Shown piece by piece: positions 7,212 through 13,791 of a stretch of 13,968 nucleotides of DNA (the stretch's first letter is position 1; each line of letters begins with the position of its first letter). The notes under the pieces are model-generated. The model was not told the origin of the DNA. It made no database searches and saw only the letters and a list, made by a program, of their open reading frames with translations. The position numbers and the translations under genes are program-made. The stretch lies in the NCBI GenBank assembly GCA_016713325.1, contig JADJPJ010000055.1, forward strand, positions 1 through 13,968. Direction: 5' to 3'. This DNA comes from Candidatus Flexifilum affinis. GTDB taxonomy: Bacteria > Chloroflexota > Anaerolineae > Aggregatilineales > Phototrophicaceae.

Positions 7212-8367
7212 TCTGTCACGATCTCCGAGACTTCAAGCAGGTCGAGCGGGATTTGCACATCCCAGTGTTCCATCGCGTTGCGGTTGATCATCAGCTTGCC
7301 GCGCGGCGGGACGCTGAAGCCGACATCGGCGCAGGTCGCACCCTGGAGGATTTCAGCGGCTTTTTCCGCCGCGACGAAACCCCTGGGTATAGCCGGAGAT
7401 GATCGGGCCGCCCAGCGTACCGATGTGCACGGCCTCTTCCCAGAAGCCCATGACCGGGACCGGCGAATTTTCCAGCGTCCAGTTCAAAGCGTCGAGCGTC
7501 TGAACCGGGTCGCCATTGTCGGTCTTGAGCGCGGCGTATGACCCGAGGTACAGCACCTGGCTGGTCTCGTCGATGTTCTGGACGATGCCCTGCCAGTCCT
7601 CGAAATCGCTGGTGCGGATGATGTCCACCAGTTCAACCGAAGACTCCGCGATCGTCTCAGCGACGATGCCGTCGCCGAACATGCGATCCGAGGTCGGGCT
7701 GTCTTCCGCCAGGATGGTGATCTTCGTGCCTTCGCCGAAGACCTCTTCGATCCAGGTCATCATTTCGGCGGTATGCGGGCGCTCCAGAATGCCGCAGGCG
7801 TTGGAGTCGGCATCGAACTCGTACTGCTCCGGGGGTGCCGTTGACGCCCAGCAACACAAACGGGATGTCGCCATCCTTGAGGGGCTGCACCACCAGGCGC
7901 GCCGCGTTGTCGTCGTTAGCGATGACCAGGTCCGGTTGCGTCTCGGTGATGTAGGCGGTCAGTTCGGCGCCGATCTGGTCGAAGTATTCCTGCGACGTCT
8001 GGCGCTTGGTGTCCATGTAGCGCACTTCGATGGCCAGATTGCCGGCCTCAGCGCTGTAGCCCGCTTCGGCGAGCGCGTCGACGATGCCCCGGTGGATTTC
8101 CTGCGACCAGGCGAATTCTTCGTGGTTGCTGTCAATTTGCAGGATATTGATGACGCTGTCGTCGGCTGTCGCTTCGGTGGCATCCGCCGTGGTCGCCTCG
8201 GTCACTTCGGCGGTAGGCTCTTCCGTCGGAGCCTCGGTAGGCGCTGCAGTCGGAACCTCAGTGGGAACGTCTGTCGGGGGAAGGGTTGTTGGGGTAGGCG
8301 CTGCCGTTTGAGAGGTGCAACCGACAAAAACGAAGATCGCCAGAAGCAAAAGCGCGATTCTACTCAT
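7208..8367 (-). CDS. Lipoprotein of the ABC substrate-binding family (two frameshifts)
   Basis: A 385-residue lipoprotein when repaired. The signal peptide ends in a lipobox, IFVFVGC, with lipidated Cys17. A Pro/Thr/Glu/Ala-rich linker of about 50 residues follows (many xPTE and xPTA repeats). The binding domain begins INILQIDSNHEEFAWSQEI and includes RYMDTKRQTSQEYF, DLVIANDDNAARLV and IPFVLLGVNGTPEQY, the pattern of PF04392-type binding proteins. Two inserted bases break it: one in the G-run at 7831-7835 and one in CCCC at 7380-7383, after which GFVAAEKAAEILQG resumes and the gene ends LLEVSEIVTE. The start has GGAG seven bases upstream. There is no permease or ATPase gene nearby and the kinase gene overlaps its stop, so it more likely presents a ligand to the kinase than drives uptake. 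The ligand is unknown. Confidence 0.85.
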
Positions 8368-8410
8368 ATTCAGACTCCAGGTCAGCCGCTACGTAAGCCA
8401 CAGGATAGGG

Positions 8411-8416
8411 ATTGTA
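8411..8416 (-). promoter_or_regulatory. Candidate -10 box for the signalling operon
   Basis: TACAAT on the minus strand lies about 45 bases before the lipoprotein start codon, in an AT-rich patch. No convincing -35 box is found at 16-18 bases. The rest of the 8368-8526 gap shows nothing else I can support. Confidence 0.3.
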
Positions 8417-8519
8417 TCATCACTGTGTTAATGAAAGTATGAAATCGACCTGAATTTCGTGAGGTTGTGGAGGTGTATGAAGAACCCTGCCGGCGCTTCA
8501 AACTGTGAGCGCCTGACAG

Positions 8520-8553
8520 AAAAACACCCCCATTGTCTCTCGGACAATGGGGG
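8520..8553 (-). terminator. Intrinsic terminator of moaA
   Basis: On the minus strand CCCCCATTGTC/GACAATGGGGG forms a perfect 11-bp stem with a five-base loop, followed by TGTTTTTC. It lies about 30 bases after the moaA stop and separates moaA from the signalling operon, which therefore needs its own promoter. Confidence 0.9.
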
Positions 8554-8581
8554 CGAATGCGTCACAGAGGTTGGGGCTTTT

Positions 8582-9572
8582 CTACCCGCCGATCTGGCTC
8601 ATCACCCGGGTGAGCGGGATGACGTCGTCGTCCAGACCGTGGCCCCAGGGCTTCCACCAGATGTTGTCGAGGATGATCTGCTGCAGATCGTCTTCGCTGG
8701 CCCCTGCCCGAAGCGGCGTCAGCAGATCGACTTCTTTGTCGCGCAGCAGGCACAGACGCAGCACGCCTTCGGCCGTCAGCCGGGCGCGGTTGCAGGAGGC
8801 GCAGAAGGGCTGGGTCACGCTGCTGATGAAGCCGACCAGGCCTTTCGCGCCGGGGAAGCGGTACATCCGCGCCTCGCCATCCAGCCGGCCGTCGTCGAGC
8901 AGTTCCAGCGGCATGTAATCCTCGGCGATGCGCGACCGAATCTCTTCATCGGTGATAATCTGTTCCCTGGCGAAGGTGGCCACCTCGCCAGAACGGCATC
9001 ATCTCGATGAAGCGCACCTGCCAGTCATGCTTCAGCGTCAGCTTCGCCAGGTCGGTCACATCGTTTTCATTGAAGCCGCGCACGACCACCACGTTGAGCT
9101 TGACCGGGGTCAGCCCGGCGCGTTCGGCAGCTTCGATCCCGGCCCAGACTTTGTCGAGCGTGCCCCAGCGGGTGATGCGCTTGAAGCGGTTCGGGTCGAG
9201 CGTGTCGATACTGACATTGACACGGCTCAGGCCGGCGCCGGCCAGCGGCTCAGCCAGATCTTCCAGCAGGATGCCGTTGGTGGTCATCGAAATATCGCGC
9301 ACGCCCGGCGTCTCGCGCATGGCGCGGACGAGATCCACGACATTGTGACGCACAGTCGGCTCGCCACCCGTCAGTCGATACTTGTTGAAGCCCAGGTTGG
9401 CGAAGACATGCACCAGGTGGATCAGTTCGTCATCCTGCATCAACTCCCTGTTGGGACGAAAGATCATGTCCTCTGGCATGCAGTAGACGCAGCGCAGATT
9501 ACATTTGTCGGTGAGGGAGATGCGTAGATAATTGATGATCCGCCCAAAGCGGTCTTTGGCAATCGTGGTCAT
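8582..9572 (-). CDS. moaA: GTP 3',8-cyclase MoaA (frameshifted)
   Basis: A radical-SAM enzyme that turns GTP into 3',8-cyclo-GTP, the first step of molybdenum cofactor synthesis. The N-terminal cluster motif CNLRCVYC is present, then TGGEPTVR and ISMTTNGILL, and the C-terminal second cluster motif FCASCNRARLTAEGVLRLCLL. The protein ends in the expected Gly-Gly (SQIGG), which matters for catalysis in this family. An extra base at 8987-8993 breaks it: RFIEMMPF continues as GEVATFAREQIITDEEI in the next frame. The repaired length is 329 residues, normal for MoaA. The ATG at 9572 (AGGAAG seven to nine bases upstream) is preferred over the TTG at 9578. A TATACT at 9610-9615 could be its -10 box. 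No other moa gene is in the window. Confidence 0.93.
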
Positions 9573-9702
9573 AGCCAAACTTCCTGAACAGACGTTTCAG
9601 TTTCCATAGAGTATACCGCAAAGATGAAGTTTTTCTTACATCAATAAGCAAAATCAGGCATTTTCTGACAACGCTTCCCTGGAATCGAGGACATCTGTTC
9701 CA

Positions 9703-9754
9703 TAATCGTGAGGGCATCGTCGTAAGGGCATCGTTGGGAGGGGATCGTGAGGAT
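9703..9754. repeat. Imperfect short tandem repeats before the nucleotidyltransferase
   Basis: The leader contains AATCGTGAGGGCATCGT, then CGTAAGGGCATCGTT, then GGGATCGTGAGGATCATC, all variants of a GAGGGCATCGT unit. They lie in the gap between divergent moaA and the nucleotidyltransferase gene, just before its ribosome-binding site. They may be simple slippage products or a regulator-binding array; nothing further can be said. Confidence 0.35.
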
Positions 9755-9771
9755 CATCTTGAGGAGAGGCC

Positions 9772-10680
9772 ATGCACATGAGCGAACAACTGGAAGCGCT
9801 GGCCCGGAAGAAAGGGGCGCAGTTCGCGGCCCGCGAAGACCTGTTGGCCTGCGCATTGACCGGCTCGCTGCCCCGCGGCCGGGTCTGGGCGGGGTCGGAT
9901 CTCGACTTCTACGGCTTCTGGGGCCAGGACGACGACGATTTTGAAGATGGGGTCGATGACGGCATCTACTGGGAAATCGACGTGATGCCGCTGAGCTGGC
10001 TTGACGACGTGGACGGGGAGACGCTCGCCCAGGCGCCGGCGATTGGCCCGGACACCTTCGGCACGACGCCGCTGGAAGTGCTGTGGGGCGCCCGCGTGCT
10101 GTTCGACCGCGATGGCGCGCTGGAGCGGGCAGCGGCCGAGATCGCACGGCTGGTCGCGGACAGGGACTGGCTCCGCCGGCGGGCCGAAAATTACCTGCGC
10201 TACGGGCGGACCTGCCTGGACGGACTTGTGGATGAGCAGCCCCTGCGCGCCCTGCTCGATGCGCGGCGGATCGCCATTGTCTACGGGGTGAACGCCTACT
10301 GGATGAAGCGCGGGGAACTCCTGTCCAGCGCCATTCGCATCCCGGAGCGGCTGGGCGACCACCCGCAGATTCAGACGCTGTTCCGCGGCATCTTCGCCCT
10401 GGAGGGTCGGCGGGAGTGGGAAGCGTTCTACACGGCGTATCAGACCATGCCGCCGGCGATCCGCGAAGAGGCCGATCCCGACGTGCTGCGCGAAATTCTG
10501 CCGGCAGTGGAGCTGGGCATGTCCGACGGCGGGGTGTGCCATTTTCGCTTTATCGCCGAGGGGTGGCTGCCGCTGGATCAGATCGAGCCGCTGATGGGTT
10601 TCGAGCCGGACATGACGGCGCAGAAGGCGCGGGTTCTGGAGCAGACCCGCGCCTTGCTGGAGCAGATTGAGGAGATGTGA
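9772..10680 (+). CDS. Nucleotidyltransferase-fold protein
   Basis: A 302-residue protein whose N-terminus carries the polymerase-beta-like nucleotidyltransferase signature: TGSLPRGRVWAGSDLDF, with Gly31-Ser32 and metal-binding D43 and D45. A likely third carboxylate is in YWEIDVMPL (D70). The rest (about 110-300) is helical and resembles the accessory domain of aminoglycoside-type nucleotidyltransferases, with no close family recognised by eye. Such enzymes transfer a nucleotide to small molecules, proteins or RNA, so the acceptor here is open and resistance should not be assumed. The start has GAGGAG about five bases upstream; ATG at 9778 is a less well-placed alternative. It stands alone and faces the inhibitor gene, whose stop is three bases away. 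The frame is intact. Confidence 0.75.
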   Translation: MHMSEQLEALARKKGAQFAAREDLLACALTGSLPRGRVWAGSDLDFYGFWGQDDDDFEDGVDDGIYWEIDVMPLSWLDDVDGETLAQAPAIGPDTFGTTPLEVLWGARVLFDRDGALERAAAEIARLVADRDWLRRRAENYLRYGRTCLDGLVDEQPLRALLDARRIAIVYGVNAYWMKRGELLSSAIRIPERLGDHPQIQTLFRGIFALEGRREWEAFYTAYQTMPPAIREEADPDVLREILPAVELGMSDGGVCHFRFIAEGWLPLDQIEPLMGFEPDMTAQKARVLEQTRALLEQIEEM

Positions 10681-10683
10681 TCC

Positions 10684-11019
10684 TCAATCCTCGTCGTCTT
10701 CGTCGTCTTCCAGGCCGACGCGCTGGAGGTACTGGACCAGGGTCGACAGGCGCGGATCTTCGACCGGCTCGGCGGTCCTGACCGTATGCTCCCGGTCCTT
10801 CTCCACGACGGTGATGGTGAATCGATGGCAGTCGTGCTTGCAGCGCTGTGGGACGCCCACCGCCTCTGGCAGGTCGAAGAAATGGGCGCGGCGGATCAGC
10901 CGGACCAGGCGTTTGCGCTGGTGCTCGGGGAGCGATTCGGTATCGATGATCCGATCGGCATTGAGGTCAGGGAAGTAGGCAAAGCCGACTTCGGTGCGAA
11001 ATTCAACACGCATCGTCAT
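10684..11019 (-). CDS. Emfourin-family protealysin inhibitor
   Basis: A 111-residue protein that fits the emfourin family, slow tight-binding inhibitors of protealysin-like M4 peptidases described in Serratia. Family-like features are the N-terminal strand MRVEFRTEVGFAYFP, the block LVRLIRRAHFFDLPEAVG, and the C-terminal strands HRFTITVVEKDREHTVRT followed by STLVQYLQRVG. It ends in an acidic tail (LEDDEDDED). There is no signal peptide, so it acts in the cytoplasm. The first ATG at 11019 is chosen because AGGAAGG sits just upstream. It follows the peptidase gene on the same strand after 102 bases, the arrangement reported for protealysin and its inhibitor, which strengthens both calls. Stop codons of this gene and the nucleotidyltransferase nearly touch, with no terminator between them. 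Confidence 0.82.
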   Translation of the reverse strand: MTMRVEFRTEVGFAYFPDLNADRIIDTESLPEHQRKRLVRLIRRAHFFDLPEAVGVPQRCKHDCHRFTITVVEKDREHTVRTAEPVEDPRLSTLVQYLQRVGLEDDEDDED

Positions 11020-11101
11020 CAGCCTTCCTCTGATTTACGGGACGAAAGGAATGAGGGATGAAGAACGGCGATGGTCCCTCGCGCCTTTCGTTATGGTTCA
11101 C

Positions 11102-11121
11102 GGATAAGGCAGGCCTTGTCC
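11102..11121. repeat. Hairpin between peptidase and inhibitor genes
   Basis: GGATAAGGC and GCCTTGTCC pair over eight positions (one wobble) around a four-base loop, directly after the peptidase stop codon. No T-run follows on the minus strand. It could protect or pause the transcript and so set the ratio of peptidase to inhibitor, but that is inference. Confidence 0.4.
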
Positions 11122-12194
11122 CTACGAATGGTCGATGTCTATACCCACCTGCGCCCAGGCCGACTGCACCGCGTCAGCTTCGGCGCTGCGAGTGCCGAAC
11201 AGCGCGTCGGCGTTCCGCACGGTCAGGCGGGCAAAGCGCTTAAAGCCGAAATCCGGCCGCAGCCTCTTGTCACATAATGTATTATACCATATTTTCCCAG
11301 CCCTCTCCCAGGCAGGGCCGCCGACGGCCAGCGCCGCCAGCGTGAAGGCCCGGTTGGGAATGCCGGAGTTGACATGCACGCCGCCGTTGTCGTCGCGCAT
11401 CCGACGGAAGCCGTCCATATGGCCCGGTTGCGGATCGCGCCCCAGTACCGCGTCGTCGTAGGCCATGCCGGGCGCCTTCATCGAGCGCAGCGCCACGCCG
11501 TTGATACCGTCGATGAGCAGGCCGGGGCCAATCAGCCAGTCCGATTGGTCAGCGGTCTGCCCCAGGTGCCACTGCTTGAGCAGCATGCCCATCACGTCGC
11601 AGATCGATTCGTGCAGCGCGCCGGCCTGGAACGTGTAGTTCATCTGGGCCGTGTACTGCATGATGCCGTGGGTCAGTTCGTGGCCGATGATCTCCAGCGA
11701 GCCGGTGAAGCGGTTGAACAGCTTTTGGTCGCCATCGCCAAAAACCATCTGCTCGCCATTCCAGAAGGCGTTGCTGTACTTGCTGCTGTAGTGGACGGTG
11801 GCCACCAGCGGCAGATCGCAGTCGTCGACCGAATACCTGCCGAAGACCTCACGGAAGAAGCGATAGGCCAGCCCCAGCCCGTCGTAGGCCTCGTCTACGG
11901 CCGGATCGCCGGTCGGAGGACGGCCCTCGGTGCGGACGCGCTGGCCAGGCAGCTTGCGACGATGATGGGCGCGAAAGACGTGGATCGAGCGGCGCAGACC
12001 GCGGCCCCGGCGTCCGCGCGCCGGCGGGTTGACGAGAATGATATCGTCGCGGATCTGCGCCTGCACCTCTGCACGCGCCGCGCGGATGACCCGGTCATGA
12101 TGCAGGGTGTTCCTGGCTCGGCGGCTGGCTTCGGGTCACCCGCCCGGACGATGTGGCGCAGGACGAACGGCGGCAGAAAGTAGTGAGTAGGCAT
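11122..12194 (-). CDS. Protealysin-like M4 metallopeptidase (frameshifted)
   Basis: A zinc endopeptidase of the thermolysin family, 357 residues when repaired. The short N-terminal propeptide has the protealysin-type motif LPPFVLRHI and there is no signal peptide, as is usual for this subgroup. The catalytic domain shows DEAYDGLGLAYRFFREVFGR, the zinc motif IIGHELTHGI (H172, E173, H176), the third ligand E196 in GALHESICDVMG, and the catalytic His274 in GGVHVNSGIPN. One base is lost in cttcggg at 12129-12135: AGDP continues as EASRRARNTLHHDRVIRAA in the adjacent frame. AGGA lies six bases before the ATG at 12194. It is followed by the emfourin-type inhibitor. In known cases these enzymes act inside the cell or are released by an unknown route, so the targets here are unknown. 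Confidence 0.92.
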
Positions 12195-12209
12195 GGCGAG
12201 TCCTGGAAA

Positions 12210-12530
12210 GTACTGAGTATCGAGTGCTGAGTGCTGATAGAGAATCGAAATGAACGGTGCCGGATCAGGTTGAGTAGCGCAGCCCCGCCGAGGGTTGAAA
12301 CCCGTCGGCTAGGAAAAGACAAGCTCACTAAAGGAGCTTTAACGGCGCCTCTGTTTTTCGGTCCCTTCAGTGGACCTGTCGGTTCTGTAGCCGAGGCGCT
12401 TCAGCCCTCGGCGATGTTCGCCACCATTGCTTGAAATTCCGGCCAGGTCTATCTCGGTTGTCTATGAGTGCTGAGGAGACGGCAGCCAAGCAAACGAACT
12501 TACTCAGTCCTCAGTCCTTTGCACTCATTC
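12210..12530. repeat. Repeat-rich intergenic block with inverted TGAGTGCTGAG tracts
   Basis: The 386-base gap between the divergent peptidase and ldh genes holds no supported gene. On the left are TACTGAGTATCGAGTGCTGA and GTGCTGA (12211-12237). On the right are TGAGTGCTGAG (12465-12475) and ACTCAGTCCTCAGTCC...GCACTCA (12502-12527), mostly the same words in opposite orientation. They bracket the four-hairpin element at 12287-12412. This resembles a non-coding mobile or dispersed genomic repeat; no transposase remnant is visible. Confidence 0.5.
12287..12412. repeat. Four consecutive hairpins (REP/MITE-like element)
   Basis: Four stems follow one another. The first is GCCGA-GGGTT/AACCC-TCGGC (12287-12309, one bulged G). 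The second is AAGCTC/GAGCTT (12321-12339). The third is GGTCC/GGACC (12360-12376). The fourth is GCCGAGG/CCTCGGC (12390-12412). The first and last are each 23 bases and share the GCCGAGG...TCGGC arms, so the element is roughly symmetrical. A CTGTTTTTCGG stretch after the second stem could terminate transcripts running to the right. It may be related to the hairpins at 1305-1352. Confidence 0.6.
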
Positions 12531-12546
12531 CTTTTCTGTCCGCCAT

Positions 12547-12552
12547 TATAAT
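12547..12552 (+). promoter_or_regulatory. Candidate -10 box for ldh
   Basis: A perfect TATAAT lies about 34 bases before the ldh start codon. No good -35 box sits at 16-18 bases (the nearest, TTGCAC at 12519, is 22 bases away), so the promoter call rests on the -10 box and position. Confidence 0.4.
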
Positions 12553-12580
12553 CGAGAGGTCACATTAGAGGAGAAATCCG

Positions 12581-13522
12581 GTGAAATTAGGCGTTGTCGG
12601 CAGCGGATACGTCGGCGCGACGGCGGCGTATGCTCTGGTCATGCGCGGGGTAGGCCGCGAGATCGTCCTGGTGGACAAGAACGAAGGCCGCGCGATCGCC
12701 GAGGCGGACGACATCTTCCACGCCGTGCCCTTCGCCAATCCGCTCGATATTCACGCCGGTGGCTATGCCGATCTGGCCGGGTGCCGGGTGGTGATCATGG
12801 CGGCGGGCGTAAATCAGAAGCCGGGGGAAACCCGCTTGCAGCTTCTGGATCGGAACGCGGCGGTGTTCCGCGACGTGATCCCGCAGATCATCGCTAATGC
12901 GCCGGAGTCCGTGATCGTGGTGGCGACCAACCCGGTCGACATCATGACTCATCTGACGGCGCAGATTGCCGTCGAACACGGCTGGGATCGGCGGAGGGTC
13001 CTGGGCAGCGGCACGACGCTGGACACCGCGCGCTTCCGGGCGCTGCTGGGGCGCCGGCTGGGTGTGGATTCACAGCATATCCACGCCTACGTGGTCGGCG
13101 AGCATGGCGACAGCGAAGTGCTGACCTGGTCGCTGGTCAGTATCGGCGGCATTCCGTTGGAGCGCTTCATCCGCTCGCACCACGTCTCGCTCGACGCCGC
13201 CGACCACGCGGAGATCGACGCCGGGGTGCGCCGCGCCGCCTACCGCATCATCGAGGGCAAAGGGGCGACCTACTACGGCATCGGCAGCGCCCTGGCTCGC
13301 ATCGCCGAAGTGATCCTGCACGACCAGAACGCCATCCTGACAGTGTGCGCGCCGAGCGACGACATCTGCGGGGTGAAAGATGTGACCGCGGCCATGCCGC
13401 ACATTGTCAGCGGCGAAGGGGTGGTGGAACAGCTCCCGCTGCCGATCAACGACGAGGAGGCGGCGGCGCTCCAGCGCAGTGTAAGCGTGATCCGCGAGGC
13501 CATCGACAGCCTGGGGCTGTGA
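12581..13522 (+). CDS. ldh: L-lactate dehydrogenase
   Basis: NAD-dependent interconversion of pyruvate and L-lactate in the cytoplasm, typically regenerating NAD+ in fermentation. The 313-residue protein has the Rossmann motif GSGYVG (7-12), D32 for the NAD ribose, and the substrate loop [13 protein letters not shown]. Gln79 in that loop is the residue that favours pyruvate/lactate; malate dehydrogenases have Arg there. R85, N117 (ATNPVD), D148 and R151 (TTLDTARFR) and the catalytic H175 in GEHGDSE are also present. The start is GTG at 12581, fixed by AGAGGAGA about seven bases upstream. The length is normal and the frame is intact. The gene appears monocistronic, with TATAAT upstream and no gene close behind. 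Specificity is inferred from the loop only. Confidence 0.93.
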   Translation: MKLGVVGSGYVGATAAYALVMRGVGREIVLVDKNEGRAIAEADDIFHAVPFANPLDIHAGGYADLAGCRVVIMAAGVNQKPGETRLQLLDRNAAVFRDVIPQIIANAPESVIVVATNPVDIMTHLTAQIAVEHGWDRRRVLGSGTTLDTARFRALLGRRLGVDSQHIHAYVVGEHGDSEVLTWSLVSIGGIPLERFIRSHHVSLDAADHAEIDAGVRRAAYRIIEGKGATYYGIGSALARIAEVILHDQNAILTVCAPSDDICGVKDVTAAMPHIVSGEGVVEQLPLPINDEEAAALQRSVSVIREAIDSLGL

Positions 13523-13595
13523 AATTTTCGACGGGGATGCGGGGCACGTGCGCCCTCCGCCGGAAACGCCTTAAGATTTTCTCATCTGAACCCTC

Positions 13596-13623
13596 TTGAC
13601 CTTTTGGCAAGTTGCGCTATGCT
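13596..13623 (+). promoter_or_regulatory. Promoter of the short structured transcript
   Basis: TTGACC (13596-13601), a 16-base spacer and TATGCT (13618-13623) form a good sigma70-type promoter. It lies about 75 bases after the ldh stop and predicts a transcript start near 13630. Confidence 0.6.
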
Positions 13624-13660
13624 TTGAATATCGCAGGCTTAGAGAAAAGGAGGTGATCGC

Positions 13661-13696
13661 GTGTTCATTCGCAGTCATAAGGGGGCTACCCCCTAG
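13661..13696 (+). CDS. Possible 11-codon mini-ORF
   Basis: A GTG codon seven bases after a perfect GGAGG opens an ORF reading MFIRSHKGATP and then TAG. The upstream sequence AAAGGAGGTGATC matches the complement of the 16S rRNA 3' tail over 13 bases, far stronger than any other site in the window. The last five codons form a tight G5/C5 hairpin. The peptide is too short for homology by eye. It may be a leader peptide, a ribosome trap, or translated only to control the RNA structure. Confidence 0.35.
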   Translation: MFIRSHKGATP

Positions 13697-13754
13697 GACG
13701 TTCACCTCTCAGTGAGCGTCCCCATGCGGGACCTCCCCTGAGACCGCAACAAAC

Positions 13755-13791
13755 TGACCCGCCGTGACTCTACACGGCGGGTCACTTTTTT
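13755..13791 (+). terminator. Intrinsic terminator
   Basis: TGACCCGCCGTG (13755-13766) and CACGGCGGGTCA (13773-13784) form a perfect 12-bp stem on a six-base loop, followed by CTTTTTT. It closes the short transcript starting near 13630. The remaining 13792-13968 shows no supported gene. Confidence 0.92.

Larger units (their letters stand above)
13630..13791 (+). ncRNA. Candidate structured small RNA or leader with mini-ORF
   Basis: A roughly 160-base unit with its own promoter and terminator and no ordinary gene inside. In order: a very strong ribosome-binding site (13646-13658); an 11-codon ORF; hairpin AGGGGG/CCCCCT (13680-13694), whose stem is the last codons of that ORF; hairpin GGACGTTCAC/GTGAGCGTCC (13696-13721, one wobble); a competing stem GTCCC/GGGAC (13718-13732) sharing bases with the previous one; and the terminator. 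TCACCTC (13702-13708) and ACCTCC (13731-13736) are each complementary to the ribosome-binding site GGAGGTGA, so the RNA could mask or expose it. No known RNA family is recognised. It could be a regulatory RNA, an attenuator leader or a small-peptide mRNA. Confidence 0.5.

Noticed and set aside
7516..8442. 308-residue plus-strand ORF
   Set aside because: It is antisense to the binding-protein gene; its composition (Ser/Val/Gly/Arg-rich, low complexity opposite the Pro/Thr linker) and lack of motifs mark it as a shadow.
9703..9754. CRISPR-like or iteron array
   Set aside because: The repeated words are only about 11 bases, imperfect and without regular spacers, so neither a CRISPR array nor a replication origin is supported.
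11374..12183. 269-residue plus-strand ORF
   Set aside because: Antisense to the M4 peptidase, whose zinc and catalytic motifs are complete on the minus strand.
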